NCBI GenBank assembly: GCA_036924835.1
Contig: JBAGRR010000001.1
Location: 682,001 to 746,000 of the forward strand
Source: Nitrobacteraceae bacterium AZCC 1564
GTDB lineage: Bacteria > Pseudomonadota > Alphaproteobacteria > Rhizobiales > Xanthobacteraceae
DNA length: 64,000 bases
Direction of reading: 5' to 3'
Within the stretch, counting starts at the first letter, position 1; every line of letters begins with the position of its first letter. Below are positions 9,444 to 19,345 of the stretch, piece by piece. The position numbers and the translations under genes are program-made. The notes beneath the pieces were generated by a model that did not search any database, had not been told where the DNA came from, and was given only the letters and a program-made list of their open reading frames with translations.

Positions 9444-10061
9444 CTATCGCTTTTGGGGAGTCTGACTGAGCGGACGATTGTCCACATATCGGATCATGAT
9501 CGGCCGTCCGGCGATGGCACCGCCGAGCCCGCGGCTCAAGGCCAATGGCGTGCAGCCGTTCAGTGCCTCCTTGATGGCACCGAGATAGACGTCGCGCGTC
9601 TGCACTGATACGCCGTCAGTCGCATAAGTCACCCGAGGCGGCCCGATCAATCCGCCATCGCGCTTGAAGGAAAATTTCACCGACATCTGCATGCCTTCCT
9701 GGGCCTCACTCTCCGGCGGGGGCGTCCAACAGGACCGCAGGGCCGCGAACAAATCGCCGATCGTATCAAGATCATGATCAGGCTTCACGTATTTCGCAGC
9801 ATCCTTGTCGTTCGGTTTGCTCAGGATGGTGAGCTGCAGATTTTCGCCGATGGGATAGTCGATTTCGGGAATGCACGGCCCGTGGTCGAGTGGGCTGCAG
9901 TAATAGGGTGTACAAGGCCCCTCGCTCAGCACGCTGCATGGCGAATGTGAAAAGGGTATTGGATTATTCTGATTCTGACGCTGCGAGCGGGCGTCAGCCG
10001 TCAGCGTGGCGACAATCAACGCCATAAAAGCAAGGATGAACAAAGCTGTACGTCGAAGCAT
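9444..10061 (-). CDS. Secreted protein with TonB C-terminal-like domain, unknown
   Basis: About 205 residues from the ATG at 10061; a longer frame to 10109 would start with GTG and add a non-hydrophobic head. Residues 1-23 look like a signal peptide (RRTALFILAFMALIVATLTADA). A Cys/Pro-rich stretch follows (CTPYYCSPLDHGPCIPE), and then a domain with a conserved-looking CWTPPPES and a strand pattern (VKFSFKRDGGLIGPPRVTYA) like the TonB C-terminal fold seen in many rhizobial periplasmic proteins. It is probably an exported envelope protein. It is downstream of and on the same strand as prfC, but 137 bases away. Confidence 0.72.
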   Translation of the reverse strand: MLRRTALFILAFMALIVATLTADARSQRQNQNNPIPFSHSPCSVLSEGPCTPYYCSPLDHGPCIPEIDYPIGENLQLTILSKPNDKDAAKYVKPDHDLDTIGDLFAALRSCWTPPPESEAQEGMQMSVKFSFKRDGGLIGPPRVTYATDGVSVQTRDVYLGAIKEALNGCTPLALSRGLGGAIAGRPIMIRYVDNRPLSQTPQKR

Positions 10062-10198
10062 GAAACGTGCTCGCCGCCTGTGAACAGCATGAAAATAAGT
10101 TACGAACACCTCGCATCAAGGCCATCGCGCGAAGTTGAACGTCGCGCGTGACACCTCAATGTCAGCCGGTTCGGCAAGCCGCTGCCAGAGCGCCAGGC

Positions 10199-11818
<1,620 letters not shown>

Positions 11819-11912
11819 GGTGGCGAGCGTGTGGCAAAGAAACGCGGCAGGATCAAGGGAGATTCAAAACTCCATGCACTTGCATCTTGTTCCACGCTGC
11901 CCCATATTCGGC

Positions 11913-11960
11913 GGCGAGGACGACCTCGCCATCATCATTTATCCGCAGGGACGGCCCTGC
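11913..11960 (+). promoter_or_regulatory. Guanidine-II (mini-ykkC) riboswitch
   Basis: Two consecutive perfect hairpins with the diagnostic ACGR tetraloops. P1 is GGCGAGG-ACGA-CCTCGCC at 11913-11930. P2 is GCAGGG-ACGG-CCCTGC at 11945-11960. A 14-nt unpaired linker separates them. The second hairpin is 17 bases before the ATG of a Gdx/SugE exporter, with a GAAAGG purine stretch in between that could serve as the ribosome-binding site. Two short GC-rich stems with ACGR loops directly upstream of an SMR exporter match the guanidine-II class, which turns on translation when guanidinium is bound. Confidence 0.9.
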
Positions 11961-11977
11961 CATGAAAGGCCATCACC

Positions 11978-12292
11978 ATGGCATGGGGATTACTGTTCAT
12001 TGCCGGATTAATGGAAATCGGCTGGGCCATCGGCCTCAAATATACTGACGGCTTCACGCGTCTGATGCCCTCGATTTTGACGCTGATCAGCATGGTCGGC
12101 AGCGTCGTTCTGCTTGGCTTGTCTCTCAAAACCCTCCCGGTTGGCACCGCCTATGCGGTCTGGACCGGAATCGGCACGGTGGGAACTGCGCTGCTGGGCA
12201 TCTGGCTACTCGGCGAACCGGCCACCGCCATTCGCCTCGCCTGCATCGGCTTGATTGTCGCGGGAATTGTCGGGCTGAAACTCGTCACCTGA
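11978..12292 (+). CDS. gdx: Guanidinium exporter (SMR family, SugE/Gdx)
   Basis: A 104-residue, four-helix small multidrug resistance protein. The start [20 protein letters not shown] carries the essential Glu (E13) of SMR proteins within the G-L-x-E-I-x-W pattern that marks the Gdx (SugE) branch rather than EmrE. The third helix has [19 protein letters not shown] and the fourth [14 protein letters not shown]. Gdx works as an antiparallel dimer exchanging guanidinium for protons. The guanidine-II riboswitch just upstream supports guanidinium as the physiological substrate. It is divergent from prfC and convergent with pit (stops 6 bp apart). Confidence 0.95.
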   Translation: MAWGLLFIAGLMEIGWAIGLKYTDGFTRLMPSILTLISMVGSVVLLGLSLKTLPVGTAYAVWTGIGTVGTALLGIWLLGEPATAIRLACIGLIVAGIVGLKLVT

Positions 12293-12297
12293 CGTGA

Positions 12298-13305
12298 TCA
12301 GCGGACGAACAGCGAGACAATCGCATATGTCGCTGCCGCAACGAGAGCCGATGCTGGGATCGTGAAGATCCAGGCGATCACGATGGAACTAGCCAGGTTC
12401 CAACGCACGGCCGACATGCGGCGCGCGGCACCGACGCCCACGATAGCGCCTGTTATCGTGTGCGTCGTGGAGACGGGTACACCGAGGAATGTCGCCATGA
12501 AGAGCGTGGCGGCACCGCCCGTCTCCGCGCAAAACCCCTGCATCGGGGTCAGCTTGGTGATGCGCATGCCCATGGTGCGGACGATTTTCCATCCTCCCGT
12601 CAGCGTGCCCAGCGCCATCGCTGCGTGACAGGACAGCACCACCCAGAACGGCACACTGAATTCAGCTCCAAGATAGCCCTGCGAGTACAGCAGGACCGCG
12701 ATGATGCCCATGGTCTTCTGAGCATCGTTACCGCCGTGCCCGAGCGAATACAACGACGCCGAGGCGAACTGCAAAATTCGGAAGGCGCGATCAACCGCAA
12801 ATGGTGTCGAGCGCACCGAAGCCCATGACACGATCGCCGTCAGCAACAGCGCCAGCAGAAATCCGATCACTGGCGACAGCACGATGGCGAGCAGTGTTTT
12901 CGACAGCCCACTCCACACGGTGACTGAAATTCCCGCCTTGGTGACGCCTGCGCCGAGCAATCCACCGATCAACGCATGTGAGCTGCTCGACGGCATGCCA
13001 AGCGCCCATGTGATCACGTTCCATACGATAGCACCAATGAGAGCAGCAAAAATCACCTGCGCGTCGATGACGTCAGGTTGGACAATACCTGTACCAATTG
13101 TCTGGGCGACGTGCAGACCGAATACCGCAAACGCAATGAAGTTGAAGAAGGCCGCCCACGCCACCGCGTATTGCGGCCGCAACACACGGGTGGACACGAT
13201 GGTCGCGATCGAGTTTGCCGCGTCGTGCAGTCCGTTGAGAAAGTCGAACAACAGCGCGACGGCGATCAGCCCAACCAGGACCGGGAAAGCTAGCGAAGCA
13301 TCCAC
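12298..13305 (-). CDS. pit: Low-affinity inorganic phosphate transporter (Pit family)
   Basis: A 335-residue integral membrane protein with the PiT signature repeats: an N-terminal FDFLNGLHDAANSIATIVST and a C-terminal copy around SSIVIAWIFTIPAS, plus GGNDAQKTMGIIA and PVSTTHTITGAIVGVG. It probably cotransports metal phosphate with protons. The first codon at 13305 is GTG, located 3 bases after the TAG of the DUF47 gene, which indicates translational coupling. Pit next to DUF47 (PhoU-like) is the standard two-gene unit. Confidence 0.95.
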   Translation of the reverse strand: MDASLAFPVLVGLIAVALLFDFLNGLHDAANSIATIVSTRVLRPQYAVAWAAFFNFIAFAVFGLHVAQTIGTGIVQPDVIDAQVIFAALIGAIVWNVITWALGMPSSSSHALIGGLLGAGVTKAGISVTVWSGLSKTLLAIVLSPVIGFLLALLLTAIVSWASVRSTPFAVDRAFRILQFASASLYSLGHGGNDAQKTMGIIAVLLYSQGYLGAEFSVPFWVVLSCHAAMALGTLTGGWKIVRTMGMRITKLTPMQGFCAETGGAATLFMATFLGVPVSTTHTITGAIVGVGAARRMSAVRWNLASSIVIAWIFTIPASALVAAATYAIVSLFVR

Positions 13306-13308
13306 GGC

Positions 13309-13953
13309 CTAGACCTGCTCGATCACGATGCTGTTGATCTCGTTCGCGACGTCGTCGAACCGATCCGCCACCTTTTCAAGGTGCTTGTAGATCTCGGTAC
13401 CGACGACGAAATCCATCGCGTTGCCGTCGCGATATTTGAGGAACAGCTCCCTGAGGCCTATATCGTTGAGATCATCAACGCGACCCTCGAGCCGGGTGAT
13501 TTCCTCGGTCAACGCCGTGAGCGTCACGACATTCTCGCCCATCGACTGCATCAGCGGAATGGAGCGCCCCACGAGCGTCGCACACTGAACCAGGATGGTT
13601 CCGATCTCGCGCATCGGCGGTTCAAACGTCCGCACCTCGAACAGCATGACGGCCTTTGCCGTCTGCTGCATCTGGTCGATGGCATCATCCATCGCCGTGA
13701 TCAGGTTCTTGATATCGCCGCGGTCGAACGGAGTGATGAAGGTGCGTCGGACGGCCGTCAGAACCTCGCGGGTCACCTGATCGGCGTCGTTTTCGAACTG
13801 GCTGACGCGCTGGCAATAGACCGGGGTCTCTTCACCCCCACGCATCATTTCCTCGAGCGCCTCTGCCCCCTTCAGGACCGCTTGGGAATGCTTGGCAAAC
13901 AGGTCAAAGAACCTCTCCTCCTTGGGCAAGAGAGCACGAAACCAGCCAAGCAT
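13309..13953 (-). CDS. DUF47/PhoU-like Pit accessory protein
   Basis: About 214 residues. I start at the second ATG (13953: MLGWFRALLPKEERFFDLF), which is 8 bases after CCGGAG; an ATG at 13959 is possible. The all-helical sequence matches the DUF47 family, with HSQAVLKGAEALEEMMRGG, ENDADQVTREVLTAVRRTF and ITAMDDAIDQMQQTAK, including the repeated acidic metal-binding pattern of PhoU-like proteins. It precedes pit in a tight pair and probably regulates or couples to phosphate uptake. Confidence 0.93.
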   Translation of the reverse strand: MLGWFRALLPKEERFFDLFAKHSQAVLKGAEALEEMMRGGEETPVYCQRVSQFENDADQVTREVLTAVRRTFITPFDRGDIKNLITAMDDAIDQMQQTAKAVMLFEVRTFEPPMREIGTILVQCATLVGRSIPLMQSMGENVVTLTALTEEITRLEGRVDDLNDIGLRELFLKYRDGNAMDFVVGTEIYKHLEKVADRFDDVANEINSIVIEQV

Positions 13954-14088
13954 GATCATTCTCCGGAAGGACAGATTTGGTCATCTATCTGTCACAAACC
14001 GTTTCGCACGCCAACCGACGCCGCCCAAGACGTCTTGGGCGGTCATCCACCGGTTTGTGCGACCGAAAAAGCTCTACAAATCAGTCGA

Positions 14089-15057
14089 TTAGAGCGACCG
14101 CTTGAAGAAATGAGCGATTTCACCGATGACGCCGCGCCGGAAGGTCAGCACGCAGATGACGAAGATCAGGCCCTGAATCACCGTCACCCACTGACCGAAG
14201 CTGGCCAGATACTGCTGCATGGCGATGATCACAAAGGCGCCGACCACCGGCCCGAACACGGTGCCGAGGCCGCCGACCAGGGTCATCAGCACCACCTCAC
14301 CCGACATGGTCCAGTGCACGTCCGTCAGTGACGCGTTCTGCGCCACGAACACCTTCACGGCGCCGGCCAATCCGGCCAGCGTTCCCGACAGGATAAAGGC
14401 CAGCAACTTGTACTGGTCGGTCTTGTAACCGAGCGAAATCGCCCGCTGCTCGTTCTCGCGGATCGACTTCAGCACCTCGCCGAACGGCGAATTGATGGTC
14501 CGGTGGATCAGCAGGAAGGCGAGCAGGAAGATCACCAGCACGACGTAATAGAGCGTGATCGGCTTGGATAAATCAAACACGCCGAGCATGACGCCCTGCG
14601 GAATGCCCTGAATGCCGTCTTCGCCGTGCGTGAACGGCGTTTGCAGATAGATGAAGTAGATCAACTGCGACAGCGCCAGCGTGATCATGGCGAAATAGAT
14701 GCCCTGACGCCGGATCGCGACCAGCCCAGTCACCACGCTCATGGCGGCGGCCGCCAGCACGCCAAACAGAATACCGAATTCCGGGCGGAAGCCCCACTCC
14801 TTCACCGCATGCGCTGTGGCGTAGCCTGCGGTACCTAAGAACATGGCGTGGCCGAACGACAGCAGACCGCCGTAGCCAATCAGCAGGTTGAAGGCGCAGG
14901 CAAACAGCGCAAAGCACAGCGCCTGCATCACGAAGTACGGGTAGATCGGGGTCAGCGGCACGACGGCCAGCAACACCGCCATGATGACGAAAGCGATCAT
15001 TTCATCGCTAGTGGAACGACCCGTTGCAGGAACGGCATTTTCAGTGATTGTGGTCAT
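14089..15057 (-). CDS. livM: Branched-chain amino-acid-type ABC permease LivM
   Basis: A 322-residue inner-membrane permease. Several helices follow a short soluble head. The LivM family segments are present: LLIGYGGLLSFGHAMFLGTA, AAMSVVTGLVAIRRQGIYFA and the cytoplasmic EAA-like loop region SIRENEQRAISLGYKTDQYK that docks on the ATPases. It is the last gene of a six-gene liv-type cluster, 1 base after livH. The substrate may be an amino acid, urea or another small compound; the cluster sequence alone does not decide. Confidence 0.94.
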   Translation of the reverse strand: MTTITENAVPATGRSTSDEMIAFVIMAVLLAVVPLTPIYPYFVMQALCFALFACAFNLLIGYGGLLSFGHAMFLGTAGYATAHAVKEWGFRPEFGILFGVLAAAAMSVVTGLVAIRRQGIYFAMITLALSQLIYFIYLQTPFTHGEDGIQGIPQGVMLGVFDLSKPITLYYVVLVIFLLAFLLIHRTINSPFGEVLKSIRENEQRAISLGYKTDQYKLLAFILSGTLAGLAGAVKVFVAQNASLTDVHWTMSGEVVLMTLVGGLGTVFGPVVGAFVIIAMQQYLASFGQWVTVIQGLIFVICVLTFRRGVIGEIAHFFKRSL

Positions 15058-15058
15058 A

Positions 15059-15922
15059 TTAGCTTGCCCGTCCCGTCAGTCCCGTCGGCTTCACCAGCAG
15101 CACCAGCACCATCAAAACGAAGACCACGGTGTTGGAGGCTTCCGGATAGAAATACTTGGTCAATCCCTCGATTACGCCGAGCGCGAATCCAGTGATGATC
15201 GATCCCATGATCGACCCCATACCGCCGATCACCACCACCGCGAACACGACGATGATGAGGTCGGCTCCCATCAGCGGACGCACCTGGTTGATGGGGGCCG
15301 AGAGCACGCCCGCCAGTGCAGCAAGGCCGACACCCAGACCGTAGGTCAGAGTGATCATGCGCGGCACATTGATGCCGAAAGCGCGCACCAGCGTCGGATT
15401 TTCCGTCGCAGCACGCAAATATGCGCCGAGCCTGGTCTTCTCAATCAAATACCAGGTGGCAATGCACACCACGAGGGAGAAGATCACCACCCAGCCGCGA
15501 TAGATCGGCAGATACATGAAGCCAAGATTGACGCCGCCCTTGAGCAGATCAGGGATGGCATAAGGCAGACCGGAGGATCCGAAATAGTTCTGGAACACGC
15601 CCTGGATGATGAGCGCGAGGCCGAAGGTCAGCAGCAGTCCATAAAGGTGGTCAAGCCCGGTCAGCCACTGCAACATCGTGCGCTCCAGCAGGATACCGAA
15701 CCCGCCGACGATGACCGGCGCGAGGATCAGCGCCCACCAGTAGTTGATCCCGCCATAGGTCAGCAGGAAGTACGCACAGAAGGCTCCCATCATGTAGAGC
15801 GCACCATGCGCGAAATTGATGATGTTGAGCATGCCGAAAATCACAGCAAGCCCAAGACTGAGCAGCGCGTAAAAGGAGCCATTGATCAATCCGACCAAAA
15901 GCTGGGCGTAGAGAGCTTGCAT
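15059..15922 (-). CDS. livH: Branched-chain amino-acid-type ABC permease LivH
   Basis: A 287-residue permease from the ATG at 15922 (MQALYAQLLVGLINGSFYAL). The longer open frame reads through the upstream hairpin and is not protein-like. The family pattern LGLAVIFGMLNIINFAHGAL and the loop RAFGINVPRMITLTYGLGVG are present. It pairs with LivM to form the transmembrane channel. A stable TTCG-loop hairpin lies between it and the upstream receptor gene, which may lower its expression relative to the receptor. Confidence 0.94.
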   Translation of the reverse strand: MQALYAQLLVGLINGSFYALLSLGLAVIFGMLNIINFAHGALYMMGAFCAYFLLTYGGINYWWALILAPVIVGGFGILLERTMLQWLTGLDHLYGLLLTFGLALIIQGVFQNYFGSSGLPYAIPDLLKGGVNLGFMYLPIYRGWVVIFSLVVCIATWYLIEKTRLGAYLRAATENPTLVRAFGINVPRMITLTYGLGVGLAALAGVLSAPINQVRPLMGADLIIVVFAVVVIGGMGSIMGSIITGFALGVIEGLTKYFYPEASNTVVFVLMVLVLLVKPTGLTGRAS

Positions 15923-15967
15923 CGTATTCGGTCTTTCGCGCTCAGTTTGACATGGTAGCGAAGGGAT

Positions 15968-15989
15968 GCCCGGCGGCGAACCGCCGGGC
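15968..15989 (-). promoter_or_regulatory. Intercistronic UUCG hairpin between receptor gene and livH
   Basis: On the minus strand the sequence reads GCCCGGCGG-TTCG-CCGCCGGGC, a perfect 9-bp GC stem with a UUCG-type tetraloop. It lies just after the receptor stop codon. Without a T run it is more likely a 3'-end protector or partial attenuator than a full terminator. Confidence 0.6.
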
Positions 15990-16004
15990 ACTTTCATTAC
16001 TTCA

Positions 16005-17231
16005 TTACTTCTTCAGCAAGGGGCACGTGCTCTTATCGAGCGGCGTGAACGCTTTATCGGCCGGAATGGTCGAGACGAGCTTATAGTAGTCCCAGGGCCC
16101 CTTGGATTCGGACGGCTTCTTCACCTCGAAGAGATAGGCTGGATGAATCTTGCGGCCGTTCGGTTCGATCGTGCCTTTGCCGAACAACGGATCATCTGTC
16201 GGCATCGCCTTCATCGCAGCAACGATCTTCGCACCGTCGTGCGAATTGCCACCTTCCTTTTCGAGAACCTTCAAATAGTGCAGAACGCCCGCGTAAACAC
16301 CGGCGTGAACCATGGTCGGCATCTGCTTGTTCTTCATCCTCTCCGAGAAACGCTTGCCAAAGGAGCGGGTCTGATCGTTGAGGTCCCAATAGAACGTCTC
16401 GGTGAAGTTCAGCCCCTGGGCCACATTGAGACCGAGTGCGTTGACGTCGCTGATAAAGAGCAACAGCGCAGCGAGCTTCTGCCCCCCGGCAACAATCCCG
16501 AATTCAGCAGCCTGCTTGATCGAATTAGTGGTATCGCCGCCGGCGTTTGCGAGTCCAATGATCTTTGCTTTCGAAGCCTGCGCCTGCAGCAGGAACGACG
16601 AGAAGTCAGAGGTATTGAGCGGATGCTTTACGCCGCCGAGGACCTTGCCACCCTCAGCCTTCACGACGGCCGTGGTGTCGCGCTCGAGGGCAGCGCCGAA
16701 GGCGTAGTCGGCTGTCAGGAAGAACCAACTATCTCCACCCGCCTTCACCAGCGCGCCGCCGGTGCCGTGAGCGAGATTGTAGGTATCATAGGTCCAGTGC
16801 ACGGTATTCGGCGTGCACTGCGCATTGGTAAGGTCAGATGTCGCCGCACCCGAATTGATGAATATCTTGTTCTTTTCCTTGGTGACATTATTCACCGCAA
16901 GCGCAACGCCGGAGTTTGGCACATCGACAATAACGTCGACCTTGTCCACATCGTACCACTGGCGAGCGATGTTGGAGCCAACATCAGGCTTGTTCTGGTG
17001 ATCGCCGGTGATCACCTCGATGTTCCAGCCCTTCTTGGTCAGGCCGGAATCTTCGACCGCCATTTGCGCTGCAAGCGTCGAGCCTGGACCACCCACGTCG
17101 GCGTACAAACTCGACTGATCGCTGAGCGAGCCAATCTTGACGTTCTTATCCATGGTTTGCGCCGAGGCGCCGGTGACAGCGCCAAGCACCAAGGCGGTAC
17201 CAAGCAACAGCGCGGAAATACGTTTGTTCAT
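16005..17231 (-). CDS. Liv-type periplasmic substrate-binding protein (copy 1)
   Basis: A 408-residue secreted receptor with a signal peptide at residues 1-24 (SALLLGTALVLGAVTGASAQ) and a strong GGAGGAG ribosome-binding site before the ATG at 17231. The mature protein has the type I periplasmic binding fold: VKIGSLSDQSSLYADVGGPG at the start and FLTADYAFGAALERDTT in the middle. It is a tandem paralogue of the next gene; the two align along their whole length. Two receptors feeding one permease usually differ in ligand or regulation. Confidence 0.93.
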   Translation of the reverse strand: MNKRISALLLGTALVLGAVTGASAQTMDKNVKIGSLSDQSSLYADVGGPGSTLAAQMAVEDSGLTKKGWNIEVITGDHQNKPDVGSNIARQWYDVDKVDVIVDVPNSGVALAVNNVTKEKNKIFINSGAATSDLTNAQCTPNTVHWTYDTYNLAHGTGGALVKAGGDSWFFLTADYAFGAALERDTTAVVKAEGGKVLGGVKHPLNTSDFSSFLLQAQASKAKIIGLANAGGDTTNSIKQAAEFGIVAGGQKLAALLLFISDVNALGLNVAQGLNFTETFYWDLNDQTRSFGKRFSERMKNKQMPTMVHAGVYAGVLHYLKVLEKEGGNSHDGAKIVAAMKAMPTDDPLFGKGTIEPNGRKIHPAYLFEVKKPSESKGPWDYYKLVSTIPADKAFTPLDKSTCPLLKK

Positions 17232-17253
17232 AACTCCTCCATCGACTTATTAG

Positions 17254-17290
17254 CTCGTTCCTGGACTATTCCTCGCGGTCCAGGAACGAG
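17254..17290 (-). promoter_or_regulatory. 13-bp stem hairpin between the two receptor genes
   Basis: A perfect inverted repeat CTCGTTCCTGGAC / GTCCAGGAACGAG with an 11-nt loop, 23 bases before the start of receptor copy 1. A smaller GC hairpin (17319-17335, CGGCGG/CCGCCG) sits just after the stop of receptor copy 2. Together they form a structured spacer that could end or protect the upstream receptor transcript. Confidence 0.55.
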
Positions 17291-17345
17291 AGCGCCTAGT
17301 AAACCTTCATTTCAGCCCCGGCGGCGAAACCGCCGAGAAACTCAG

Positions 17346-18566
17346 CTACATCTTCAACAGCGGACAGGCGCTTTTCTCAAGCGGAGTGAACGCCTGTTCA
17401 GCCGGAATGGTGGCAACGAGCTTGTAGTAGTCCCACGGCCCCTTCGACTCCGAAGGCTTCTTCACTTCGAACAAATAAGCCGGGTGAAGCTTGCGGCCAT
17501 TCGGCTGGATGGTTCCCTTGCCGAAAATAATATCATCCGTCGGGGTCGCCTTCATCTTCTCCACAATCTTCAGGCCGTCATGGGAGTTTCCGCCCATCGC
17601 TTCCAGTACCTTGAAATAATGGATCAGGGACGAATACACCCCCGCCTGCACTGTCGTCGGCATGCTCTTGTTCTTCGAACGCTCCTGGAAGCGCTTGGAG
17701 AACCCTCGCGTATTGTCGTTCAGATCCCAGTAGAACGTCTCAGTAAAGTTGAGGCCGTTTGCAACGTTCAGCCCGAGCGCATGCACATCGGAGATGAACA
17801 TCAAAAGCCCTGCGAGCTTTTGCCCACCCTTCACGATTCCGAATTCAGAGGCCTGCTTGATGGCGTTGATGGTGTCGCCGCCAGCATTCGCGAGGCCAAT
17901 CACTTTCGCCTTCGATGCCTGCGCCTGCAGCAGGAAGGACGAGAAATCCGACGTATTAAGCGGATGGCGGACGTTGCCAATGTTCTTTCCACCCATCGCC
18001 GTGACGGCATTGGTGGTGTCTCGCTCAAGCGCTGTACCAAAGGCGTAGTCAGCAGTGAGGAAGAACCAGGTGTCTCCCCCGCTCTTAACCATGGCTGAAC
18101 CAGTCCCATTGGCGAGCTGATACGTATCGTAGGCCCAATGGATGGTGTTAGGTGAACACTGCGCATTGGAGAGATCGGACGTACCAGAGCCTGAGTTCAG
18201 ATATACGCCGTTCTTTTCCTTGACCACATTGTTGACGGCGAGGCCTACGGACGATGTCGGCACATCGACGATGACATCGACCTTGTCGCGATCGAACCAC
18301 TGACGTGCGATGTTCACACCAACGTCGGGCTTGTGAAGATGATCGCCGACGACGATGTCGATCTTCCACCCCTTTGCAAGCAGGCCAGAATCCTCGACAG
18401 CCATTTGCGCGGCAAGCGTCGAGCCGGGGCCAGTCACGTCGGCGTACAAACCTGACTGGTCGTTCAACACGCCGATCTTTGCAACCTTATCCAGCGCAAA
18501 GGCAGCCTGCCCTGCGCCGAGCACCAAAACAGCGCTCATCATCAAAGTCGAAACTGTTTTTTTCAA
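17346..18566 (-). CDS. Liv-type periplasmic substrate-binding protein (copy 2)
   Basis: A 406-residue receptor paralogous to copy 1, with signal peptide MKKTVSTLMMSAVLVLGAGQ ending at AAFA. The start codon at 18566 is TTG, supported by a strong GGGGAGGA six bases upstream. The mature part begins VAKIGVLNDQSGLYADVTGP and keeps FLTADYAFGTALERDTTNAV and FSSFLLQAQASKAKVIGLAN, almost identical to copy 1 in these blocks. It precedes copy 1 and follows livF on the same strand. A TTG start with a strong Shine-Dalgarno may tune its level against copy 1. Confidence 0.92.
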   Translation of the reverse strand: MKKTVSTLMMSAVLVLGAGQAAFALDKVAKIGVLNDQSGLYADVTGPGSTLAAQMAVEDSGLLAKGWKIDIVVGDHLHKPDVGVNIARQWFDRDKVDVIVDVPTSSVGLAVNNVVKEKNGVYLNSGSGTSDLSNAQCSPNTIHWAYDTYQLANGTGSAMVKSGGDTWFFLTADYAFGTALERDTTNAVTAMGGKNIGNVRHPLNTSDFSSFLLQAQASKAKVIGLANAGGDTINAIKQASEFGIVKGGQKLAGLLMFISDVHALGLNVANGLNFTETFYWDLNDNTRGFSKRFQERSKNKSMPTTVQAGVYSSLIHYFKVLEAMGGNSHDGLKIVEKMKATPTDDIIFGKGTIQPNGRKLHPAYLFEVKKPSESKGPWDYYKLVATIPAEQAFTPLEKSACPLLKM

Positions 18567-18631
18567 TAGTTCCTCCCCTTGTCTGTGATTGAGCGATTCT
18601 TTTTAAGTCTCGATCGCTTTCTCTCGTGCCA

Positions 18632-19345
18632 CTACACGCCGAGATAGGTGTGCAGCTTGTCCATATTTGCTTGGAGTTCGGAGTTCGAGAATGCGTCAAT
18701 GATCTTGCCGTGCTCCACGATGTAGAAGCGGTCCGCGAGCGTCGAAGCAAATCTGAAGTTCTGCTCCACCAGCAGGATCGTGAAACCTTCCGACTTCAGG
18801 CGCGAAATCATGCGCCCGATCTGCTGAATAATGACCGGCGCCAAACCTTCTGTAGGCTCATCGAGCATCAGGAATCGTGCCCCGGTGCGCAGGATCCGGG
18901 CAATCGCCAGCATCTGCTGTTCACCACCGGACAGCTTGGTGCCCTGGCTGTTCAGCCGTTCCTTGAGGTTCGGAAACAACTCGAAGATTTGCTCGACCGA
19001 CATGCCCCCGCTACGGATGGTGGGCGGGAGCATCAGGTTTTCCTTGACGTCCAGACTTGAGAAAATGCCGCGTTCTTCTGGACAGAATGCGACGCCAAGT
19101 CGCGCAATCTTTTCTGAAGGCAGCCGGATCAGATCCTTGCCCTCGAATATCACCGCCCCGGTGCGCTTGCCGATAATGCCCATCACCGACTTCAGCGTGG
19201 TCGTCTTGCCAGCACCGTTGCGGCCAAGCAAAGTCACAACCTCGCCGGGACGCACATCGAAATTGATGCCGTGCAGGATGTGAGACTCGCCATACCAAGC
19301 TTCGAGATTCTTGACGGAAAGCACCGGAGTTGCCGCGTCACTCAT
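18632..19345 (-). CDS. livF: ABC transporter ATPase LivF
   Basis: A 237-residue ABC ATPase with Walker A GRNGAGKTT at about residues 38-46, Q-loop region, signature LSGGEQQMLAIARIL, Walker B RFLMLDEPTEGLAP and H-loop/D-loop. The E-G-L-A-P after Walker B and the short C-terminus are typical of LivF. It overlaps livG by 8 bases. It would form a heterodimer with LivG on the LivH/LivM permease. Confidence 0.95.
   Translation of the reverse strand: MSDAATPVLSVKNLEAWYGESHILHGINFDVRPGEVVTLLGRNGAGKTTTLKSVMGIIGKRTGAVIFEGKDLIRLPSEKIARLGVAFCPEERGIFSSLDVKENLMLPPTIRSGGMSVEQIFELFPNLKERLNSQGTKLSGGEQQMLAIARILRTGARFLMLDEPTEGLAPVIIQQIGRMISRLKSEGFTILLVEQNFRFASTLADRFYIVEHGKIIDAFSNSELQANMDKLHTYLGV

Noticed and set aside
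14981-15958. A 325-codon plus-strand open frame over livH
   Set aside because: His/Gln/Asp-rich antisense of a permease gene with no family resemblance.
15966-18098. A 710-codon plus-strand open frame across both receptor genes
   Set aside because: It is antisense to two clear, paralogous Liv receptors. Its peptide repeats itself because the receptors are duplicates. Long antisense frames are common in GC-rich genes with this codon use.
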